64,000 bases of DNA, taken from the NCBI GenBank assembly GCA_029378245.1, contig JARKIF010000007.1:2046001-2110000 (forward strand). The letters run 5' to 3'. Of the stretch, positions 57,122-64,000 are shown piece after piece. The notes beneath the pieces were generated by a model. That model did no database searches and was not told the DNA's origin. It saw only the letters and a list, made by a program, of their open reading frames with translations. This stretch comes from Roridomyces roridus (Eukaryota > Basidiomycota > Agaricomycetes > Agaricales > Mycenaceae). Each line of letters starts with the position of its first letter. The first letter of the stretch is position 1. Made by a program: the position numbers and the translations under genes.

Positions 57122-58296
57122 ATGAAACTGAGCTACGTTAGCGGGGAAGTGCCACTGAACGAGCCGTTGGAGGTTACCTACGCCGTCGACTCGAAGGACC
57201 CGCCCTTCTTTCTCTTCGAAGAGTCCATCGAGGGACAATCATCTCCCATCGGTCCCTCAGAGGCGTTGTCGGGTAGTGGAACCTTCACCATCACACCTGG
57301 GATAGTTTCGTGCGTGAAGTTGGTTTGGATCTATCATAATCGCTTGCTCATTGGGAATGGATTGCAGTCCACATGTAATTGAAGCCTTCGCAGCTGGACC
57401 CATTCCGTAAGTACATCCAGGTCACAAACGCAATGATTTGACGATCGTTAATGCAGCGGGTTACCGGACGGTGCAGCGTTTGCCCAAGGCCCAACTTTTA
57501 CACCTGTTGCGCCGATGTCTGTCCCAAGCGTCGATACTTCTTCATGGCCCACTGATCCCTGAGTAGTTCGCTCTCGTCATTGCAGCCTCAGCCCACTACG
57601 CAACCTTCGGCGTCGGTTTTACTAGGTTCAGACTCCGAGTCCGCTCATGTTACCACCATCCCGACAGCCAGCGCTTCAGCAGCCGGCTTGAACTTGTGCG
57701 CCTCCATTCTCCCCCCTTGTTACCCCAGTCATATCCGCCGGCAGGTCCTCAGCTGTTGCTGTCTCGACGTTGTTGAGCCAATCGGGCTCAGTCACGATCG
57801 CCTACGAGGTATTCACCACTGGTACAAACACCATAATAATTGAGGAAACAGCAGTACCGGCGTCCAGTACCGACCGAAATGCAACGTGCGGAGTCCATTT
57901 CCGCCCATTATCATCTGATAAATCCACCGCAGGGTTGTCGGGAATGCACTTGGCGATGGCAGCGCACCGATACACGTCGACAAGGCCGCATTTGCTGGAG
58001 CCGGCATCGGTGCAGCCATCGTTCTCGCAGTGGTCTTCGCCACTCTAATTGTTCGGCGGCGTACGCAGAGACGGTTGAGAACGGCAATGCTTGACGCCTT
58101 GCTCACCGGCCGGTCAAACTCTTCGGTTCCAACTGTTGAACCATTCGATACTTTTCGGGAGAGGGGCCAAAATTTCAGCCGGACTGATCTCAAGGCCGCG
58201 AACGATGGACCTGGGGAAAGCAGGATATCAGCAACGCCATCGGTGGTTTCTGAAGGCAGTCTGCCACCGAATTATTCTGATATAGTAGCCGTGTAG
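57122..58296 (+). CDS. Head-stalk-TM-PPxY family, copy I
   Basis: The ATG at 57122-57124 opens the type-1 head MKLSYVSGEVPLNEPLEVTY, KDPPFFLFEESIEG, SGSGTFTITPGIVS. Introns then join PHVIEAFAAGPIP and GAAFAQGPTFTPVAP. The stalk includes SAHVTTIPTASASAAGLNLC, almost the same as in copy C, then QSGSVTIAYEVFTTGTNTII and EETAVP. The transmembrane exon has KAAFAGAGIGAAIVLAVVF and VRRRTQRRL. The tail has TVEPFDTFRERGQN and ends EGSLPPNYSDIVAV at 58296. Ectodomain and stalk pair with copy C, which is on the other strand 25 kb away, but the tail pairs with copy H. This is the clearest evidence that the last exon moves independently. Confidence 0.75.
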
Positions 58297-58431
58297 ATTT
58301 TTTGGACTAGGGAATGTGAAAATGGAGTGATTCGGACTTCTGGACGCGTTCAGTCGATTCGTATATCTTGCCTGTGTTTTTAAACATGTGATCGCGGTTT
58401 CAAACTCCGACATTACTTTGACAGCAAGATC

Positions 58432-59701
58432 TTGGCAAGATCACCGCCCTTTGACTCTAGATCTTGCCACCAAGTCACACCTGGTGGAACTTCAACGCCG
58501 ACATGTTACACTGCCGAGGAAGGGGACCCCGCCTCTTTCTTGTTCAAAGCGTTGGTGAACGACACAAGTCCTTTGATCCCTGTGGGTCCACCAGAGCCTG
58601 TTTCGACCAGTGGGACGTTCACTTCTTCGGAGCTTGGGCAGGCTGATTTCTTTAATCTAGGAGCTGCTTATTGATATACGTATTCCATGATCAGGCAACA
58701 TCGCGATATTAGAGGCGCAATTCCCAAAGTGCGTATCACTATTGTGGTATTTTTCTTTCAAGGAAGATGTCAAGATGATTTATTCAGCGGCCCAATATGG
58801 AACGTTGGTCCAGCGTAGAACGTTGTTGCCTCAGCGGAGATTCCAGCGTGCGTGAAAGTTGTATTTTGTGGGTTCTTCGCTGAATATTATATATAGGTCG
58901 GTGTTGAAGACACCAACCGTGGCATCGGTGTCGACCACCGCATCTGCAACATCCAAGTGGGCGTCTTCAATATCGAAACCCATCGCTCCGGCACCACCAA
59001 ATACCGCTCCGAACACCGTCAATTTGGCCACTAAATCTCCAGCCGCTCCTCAAACTGTTTCAGTTCAAAATTCATCGGCCACGGCCACTCAGAATCCTCC
59101 AACGACCGAAATTTCTTCGGGTTTGTGAGTGCAATCTAACCAATCATCTGCATTTTCTCAGTAGAAAACCTTGAGTCCCAGGTCCGTCGCTAGCGCCGAG
59201 CCTGTATCAACTTCGATCGCCAAATCGGGCTCGGTCATTGTCACCTTCGATATTTTCACCACCGGTACCAGTACATTCATCGTTGAAGATTCATCGGTAC
59301 CGGGACCACTCCCCATTCCAATTGACAGTACTTCGGAATCGTGCGTTTCTTCCTGAGTTCACTGGAATTGTCGTAACACGTAGCTTCAGCTCCAAACACA
59401 CCAGCAAGGGTCCAATTGTCGGAGTACTCGTTTCGCTACTGGTTCTAGGCTTGCTTCTTTGCCGAAGCAAGAAACGGCGCAGATTCAACTCCAATCGAGT
59501 CGAGTCGCCTTTAGGCGTCGAACCGTTCCTGGGTGAGAGTTCAAATCAGACGGGCGAAAATTGGGCAGCACGGGCGCAGACACGACGAGGAGAGCGCCGG
59601 AGGCTGAAGAAGCCCAAGACACTGAACGTCCGGGAAATACTGTTGCACCGTCGCTGGTGTCTGACGGTCTGCCTCCGGGTTACTCTGATTCCGAGTCTTA
59701 A
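58432..59701 (+). pseudogene. Head-stalk-TM-PPxY family, copy J (degenerate)
   Basis: The MKLSY start is lost. Head remnants read YTAEEGDPASFLFKALVN and PVSTSGTFTSSELG. The second and third head exons are eroded near 58790-58860. The stalk (TPTVASVSTTASATSKWASS) and the membrane-proximal exon (KSGSVIVTFDIFTTGTSTFI, VEDSSVPG) are clear. The transmembrane exon has GPIVGVLVSLLVLGLLLC and RSKKRRRF, followed by GVEPFLGESSNQTGENW. A one-base break near 59580-59600 moves the end (SDGLPPGYSDSES, stop at 59699-59701) into another frame. It looks like a recently decayed member. Confidence 0.6.
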
Positions 59702-61860
59702 AAATTTATTTTTAAGCTCGGTCTTATCGGCCGTTTTCCCGCCAGAGTGGGGTCGCACTTTTTCGATGACGTCAGTGTCGTGTGGGAGTTTAGTTTCCAT
59801 TTCAAGTAATTTTGGGCATCTTCTCGCTCTTTTGGGAATTCTCTCAAGTCATTGCTCTTACGCCTTGAACAGGGATCTCCCTCACCTCCGCCGGCCGACA
59901 TGTTTAAAATCTCCACCGATAGTTGACGACGGCAACCGCGGCAACGGTGATACGCCTGCAAAATGAACACGCTAGGAATACGTGAAATTTCGCGATTTCT
60001 CTTATAACCAACAGTAGTATCATCTCACGAGAGCGCTAGTGCTGAGCCCAGAAGCAGCTAGTAGGATTACGATGCATGGTGTACTGTACGGGTCGAAGGG
60101 GAACCTAAGATGACTGACGGACCCACTCCGAAACACGTAGGAGTTCGTGCTAGTCCTCTTACCAATGGGAATATCTTATAACCAAGTCGTTGAGCTCTGG
60201 TTCAATCCGATGGTTACAAGGGAATTAGCAGCAATTGGGAATAAGCGGACGGTTGAGTCATCGATCACGATCGAGGCCTCAGCTGGAGTCATTACCAACC
60301 GGAATGATGGCGCCGGAAGATCGTGTGCCTGGTCCGTGATATCGGAACACGGGAGCACTCTGGAATCACTACTTGCGAGCTTCGGAATGGTGTCTTTAAC
60401 GACGGGATACCCAAGATGTGGGTATCGAATTAAAGCTACGGACCAGTACTATCCGGTCCTGGAACGATAGCGCAGAGGAGGAAAGATGGGAATAATGGAA
60501 CTCGACTTCCGACCCTCGGCATCAGCCTTACCAAACTGAAACATGATGGATTGACGGCTGACTGAGCTTGGGATGGTGCGAGGATGGCGCCATACGACCT
60601 GTAGACCAATGAAATAGCAAGGATACCCTAATTGCGTTGCGAAGATCGCATTCCTGTATTATTTATTAGATTACCGGACTTGTATATAACTAGGTAGAGT
60701 GTTCCCTTGGAGGCCGAACAATCACCCCCGTCTGTTGTACGCATTAGCGTCTCTAAAGGGTTGTGCTTGGGCTTTCGAGGTGCACTGTGTTGGATAGTGG
60801 CTTCATAAAGTTTGTACTAGTTGGAATCATATTATTTTGAATCGGAATCGTCGTCATCGTTGAAACCAAATCGTCGTACTCGCCTCAATCAAGAATCTAT
60901 TAAGCAATCAGTCAAGTCAAGTCGTTGGAACATCGTCATATTTGGCTAGGGAACCTCAGTACCAGTCGGGAAGAAGAGTAGAATCGAGTTGCGAAGTTTC
61001 GGAATAAGGAATACGATCGGTGTTTGACCACCAACCCACCTACTACATCAATCTTATCAACTACAGCTGAGAAGCTATACAATCTACCAAAAAGGGGTTG
61101 CTTGTTCCAGTCTCGACTGAACCTAATACCCGTCCCTTGGAAATACCACTTTCCTTCGGAATAAACTTATTACTTTCTCCCTCCACAACCTACTACCTGT
61201 ATAAGGACCTGTATTGGGACTTTTACTCATCTGAACACTCGATTGAATACACTCGCTACGAGCTCGTGTCTGTGTTGGTTATCTAAATAAGCTACTTGCT
61301 TATTCCTGTGTACCACCGTATACGATACAGTGGTGTTGGGTTTCTCCCTTGGGTTTAGAGCACATTCGTCAACGGAGTTCCATTTGACACCCGTTGACAG
61401 TTCCGTGGACAGCCTGTCAATGGACATCCTGCTTCACACCCTCACCCCGCGTCGGTCGCTCAACATCCATTTCTACTGCTAGGTCACAGGTGCCTCCGCG
61501 TACAAGAAGATTGGCCATTCACCAATCTCCCCTCCAGTAATCTGGTCCGCCTCAACCTCCTTGAGTTGGGGATCAGATAAAAGGCTGAGATAATCCACAC
61601 TTGTACTTGGCTGGATTTACCAATGACTTGTCTCCCTGGTTTTCTGTTGGCATTAACTCTTCACAAGCCTTGCATATTTCGATCTCTCTTTTTCCTGGTT
61701 TCTGATCTGCCTTCTGTCTTCTTTTTGACTGTCCGGGGTGGACAAAAATGGCGTCCTTTTCTGTATGGTGCCATTGTTATGCAACGAGAGCAGTCATATT
61801 CATAGATCTCCATGAATCTACATGTTTTGCCTGCCATCACGGGGAAAATGACATGGCGAT

Positions 61861-61882
61861 CAAAGATCTTCGAAGATCTTTG
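61861..61882. repeat. Perfect 22-bp palindrome
   Basis: Self-complementary, half-site CAAAGATCTTC, with no spacer. It may be chance or a symmetric protein-binding site. Confidence 0.6.
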
Positions 61883-61986
61883 AAGACGACCCCTCTTTTT
61901 TTATTTCTGATGCCTTTTTTTTGATGTCATTCAAACAAAAAAAAGTGCAGTGAATGAAAAAAGACTACACCCACCTTTGGGACCTA

Positions 61987-62049
61987 TATATCCCTTCAAA
62001 TTAGAAGGGACAGCTGGGGGGGGTGTCCCTTCTAATTTGAAGGGATATA
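61987..62049. repeat. Long perfect inverted repeat with G8 in the loop
   Basis: Two 26-nt arms (61987-62012 and 62024-62049) are perfect reverse complements around an 11-nt loop containing eight G. Each arm itself contains the smaller palindrome CCCTTC-N6-GAAGGG, so smaller hairpins can also form. GCAATAAAG-type blocks recur just downstream (62067, 62090, 62150). Confidence 0.8.
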
Positions 62050-62272
62050 GCAATTTCTCCCTAGATGCAATAAAGGGCGCGATAAATGTCGCAATAAAGT
62101 CGCAGATTCCTATGTAGAACTCACCAAGTACAAGTAGGTAGACCATGGTTGCAATAAAGTCGTGCCGGGTGATCAGCGATCATGATTTTACCAAAAAGGG
62201 AAGTCCAAGAAAAATTGAGTCAATTCAAAGCTACAAGACATATACATTGTACCAAGAAACTAGTGTGACCTA

Positions 62273-63229
62273 CTACTCGCTATCACTAGCGGGAGGGATG
62301 ATATTGCGAACGCCAGGAGGGCCACGCCGACGGGTGCCCGTATTGGGCGCGCCTTTGTGTGCTGGCCTCGGGACGGGGCGCGAGACCACCACCTCGGGGT
62401 CGAGGCCCTTGCCGTGCTTCTTCCCCACCCCGCTGGCCTTCTTCTTCTTCTTTGCAACCGGCTCCTGCTCCTCTTCATCGTCCTCCCGGTCGTGCTTTTC
62501 TCCCACCACGCTCCTCTTCTTCGACTTCACCACGACTGGCTCCTCCTCCTCGGGCTCCTCCTCCCCCTCCTCGCTGTTGTTGACGACACGGCGCTTCTTT
62601 CTCAGCGGTGCATCCTCATCTCCATCACTATCCTCCCCGCCCTCGCCATCACTGCCGCCACCTCTCTCCCGATTCTTGCGTTCATGCTTCCCCCGCGCTG
62701 CTATCATCTCTCTCTCATGTGCTGCGATTGCGGCTCCGTTAGGCACAAACTTGCCGCCCTTCATCACCACCCGAGGTGGAGCTGGCGTTGGGACGAAGAC
62801 GGGCTTGGCGGGCTTGGGCTTGGGCTTGGTGGCAGAGGGTTTGGGCTTGGTCTTGGTAGCGGGATTGGCCTTGGCCTTGGTAGCAGCGGGCTTGGCCTTG
62901 GTGGTAGACTTGGAGGCGGAGGCGGACTTGGAGGCAGACTTGGCAGCGGGCTTGCTCGACTTGGCCTTCTTGCGCCGCGCAGATCCGTCCTCATCCGAGT
63001 AATCCCCATTGTAGTTGTTGGCCTGGATTTTGGCGACAGCATCCAAGGTCGGGCTACTCTTGGACTTGGCACGGCGTCGGGCAGCGTGAGTTCGACCACG
63101 AGCAAGTTCCTGTTCCAAATGGCTTGGAAGGTGTCAGAGCAGAGAGTGAAATGCGAGGGAGACGCACTTCAGTCGATATGTGGCTTGGCGTTGGGCAGCG
63201 GGTACTCGCGCCTTGGGTGGCATTTTCAT
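62273..63229 (-). CDS. Lysine-rich low-complexity protein, probably nuclear
   Basis: The ATG at 63227-63229 opens MKMPPKARVPAAQRQATYRL. One short intron joins it to HLEQELARGRTHAARRRAKS. The protein of roughly 300 residues then has SSPTLDAVAKIQANNYNGDY, a stretch of Ala/Lys/Ser/Thr repeats (KSASKSASASKSTTKAKPAA), KPKPAKPVFVPTPAPPRVV, then MKGGKFVPNGAAIAAHEREM. The C-terminal half alternates acidic runs (EEGEEEPEEEEP, DREDDEEEQEP) with basic KKKRRV- and KKKKKA-type clusters and ends PPASDSE at 62273. The basic clusters suggest nuclear import and possible nucleic-acid or histone contact. No domain is recognised. The antisense strand also carries a long frame, an effect of the low-complexity composition. 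Confidence 0.7.
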
Positions 63230-63653
63230 CTTGTGCGGATGGTGAGAGCTAGGAGCGTTGGAGAGAGAGTGTGGTTGAGCCACAGAGTGGTGAATCGTCG
63301 ATGTAGTGGCTTTGAGCAAGGGAGTCAAGAGAGAGGATGGTGGTCAGCAGTAGAAATCTGAGACTCGATTCGGATGTGAATCCAGACCAAGTAAATTTTC
63401 GACCACAGAATGCTCCATTAATTAGAGAAAAAATTCAAATACCCCCAGAGGGTCTGTACCAAGCAGCCTGAAGCGCCAGATGGGACAGAGATCTGTGGTG
63501 TTAACCTAGATAAAAAGAATCCCCGCTGAATGTGGTAAGTCAGTGACACGTGTGGTAAGTAACTGACACTCTTCTTCGTGGATTCCAGACGGTAATGTGG
63601 AGGCAAATTCTATTGCGCACGTCAAGAAGACATAGGGTATTTATCTACTGTAT
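63230..63653. other. Spacer, promoter side of the lysine-rich gene
   Basis: No gene or notable structure seen. It should hold the promoter of the gene to its left and the 3' UTR of the gene to its right. Confidence 0.4.
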
Positions 63654-64000
63654 CTACTGAGTTTTATAGAGTAATTCCAATTCGTCCAAGGTCGAAAAAA
63701 AACCGAGTCCATCCTCCCACCGAGTTCCAGCCGCCTGGTCTCTCTGCGCCTTCTCCTCTGGTGACGCAGTTGCGAGGAAGTCGTCATCCGTCCTATTCCC
63801 ATTTGCAACCCAGCGGAATAAGGCACCCGACGTGAATTGTGTAAACGAGTGGCGTTTCTCGTGCGGCTGGATGGGGGTATTGGAATGGGTGATGATCGCG
63901 GATGGGATGAAGATGGTGGAGCCTGGGGGAAAGCGGATGATGAGACGGAGTTCCCATAGGATGATGTGGCCGCCGAGGTCGGGGTTGTAGTCGCCAAGTG
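63654..64000 (-). CDS. TET/JBP-like 2OG-Fe(II) oxygenase, C-terminal part
   Basis: Cut by the right edge; only the C-terminal 115 or so residues are in the window. They read LGGHIILWELRLIIRFPPGS, TIFIPSAIITHSNTPIQPHE, KRHSFTQFTSGALFRWVANG, DDFLATASPEEKAQRDQAAG and TRWEDGLGFFSTLDELELLY, stopping at 63654-63656. This is the double-stranded beta-helix end of the 2OG-Fe(II) dioxygenase family abundant in Agaricomycetes. THSN holds the expected distal Fe-binding His, and KRHSFTQF the expected 2-oxoglutarate-binding basic residue. Relatives of this group are TET/JBP-like and often linked to KDZ transposons in mushrooms (established for the family, not visible here). The proximal HxD is outside the window, so activity cannot be judged. 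Confidence 0.75.
   Translation of the reverse strand, partial: LGDYNPDLGGHIILWELRLIIRFPPGSTIFIPSAIITHSNTPIQPHEKRHSFTQFTSGALFRWVANGNRTDDDFLATASPEEKAQRDQAAGTRWEDGLGFFSTLDELELLYKTQ

Larger units (their letters stand above)
59702..62272. other. AT-richer gene-poor stretch
   Basis: No gene is supported across 2.5 kb. Short frames at 60147-60470 and 61098-61286 lack domains. The segment contains a perfect palindrome at 61861-61882 and a long nested hairpin at 61987-62049. A possible TG...CA LTR-like interval was considered and not accepted. Confidence 0.5.

Noticed and set aside
60788..61329. Possible solo LTR (TG...CA interval with TATA-like sequence)
   Set aside because: No target-site duplication, no second LTR in the window and no convincing primer-binding site.
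62145..63361. Long plus-strand frames (285 and 334 codons) over the lysine-rich gene
   Set aside because: Low-complexity Leu/Gly/Ser text complementary to Lys/Glu codons; the minus-strand protein has a sensible start, intron and stop.
1..64000. CRISPR arrays, rRNA genes, bacterial operons
   Set aside because: None seen; intron-rich eukaryotic sequence throughout.

Overview
The window comes from a filamentous fungus, almost certainly an agaric-type basidiomycete (Agaricomycetes, Mycena-like gene content). Reasons: intron-dense genes with many GT-AG introns of about 45-60 nt, a basidiomycete-type velvet regulator, two HMG-box regulators, F-box/LRR relics, an NB-ARC/TPR STAND gene with an MLKL-like N-terminus, a Tad1-like LINE with RNase H, and a TET/JBP-like 2OG-Fe(II) oxygenase fragment of the sort that accompanies KDZ transposons in mushrooms.

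Layout. 1-7 kb: a CorA-type magnesium transporter cut by the left edge, a secreted/single-pass membrane protein and a velvet regulator. 7.3-20.2 kb: a decayed UDP-glucose:glycoprotein glucosyltransferase (UGGT) gene next to a 9.15-kb two-ORF LINE bounded by a 14-bp target-site duplication. 20.4-24 kb: a membrane-anchored aspartic protease and a small HMG-box gene. 24.5-59.7 kb: a rearranged accessory region. Its main content is ten copies, relics and fragments (here called copies A-J) of one family: an N-terminal beta-rich head, a Ser/Thr-rich stalk, one transmembrane helix with a basic inner border, and a cytoplasmic tail ending in a PPxY-type motif. Interspersed are two broken F-box genes, an unidentified broken gene, a frameshifted MLKL-like/NB-ARC/TPR gene, a second HMG-box gene and several duplicated noncoding units. 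59.7-64 kb: a gene-poor stretch with a strong nested hairpin, a lysine-rich probably nuclear protein, and the C-terminal end of the 2OG-Fe(II) oxygenase.

The candidate undescribed system is the A-J family. Copies on both strands share head, stalk and exon structure, but nearly the same ectodomain is joined to different tails: D versus F, and C versus I. This suggests the last exon (transmembrane segment plus tail) is exchanged by recombination. The family looks like cell-surface sensors or recognition proteins whose tails recruit WW-domain partners such as Nedd4/Rsp5-type ubiquitin ligases. Its placement beside a STAND cell-death-type gene suggests, but does not show, a role in recognition.

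Single-base frameshifts recur in otherwise well-preserved genes here (LINE ORF2, the STAND gene, F-box genes, the second HMG-box gene). They are either real decay or assembly indels. All gene models were made by eye, so exon borders are approximate unless stated.
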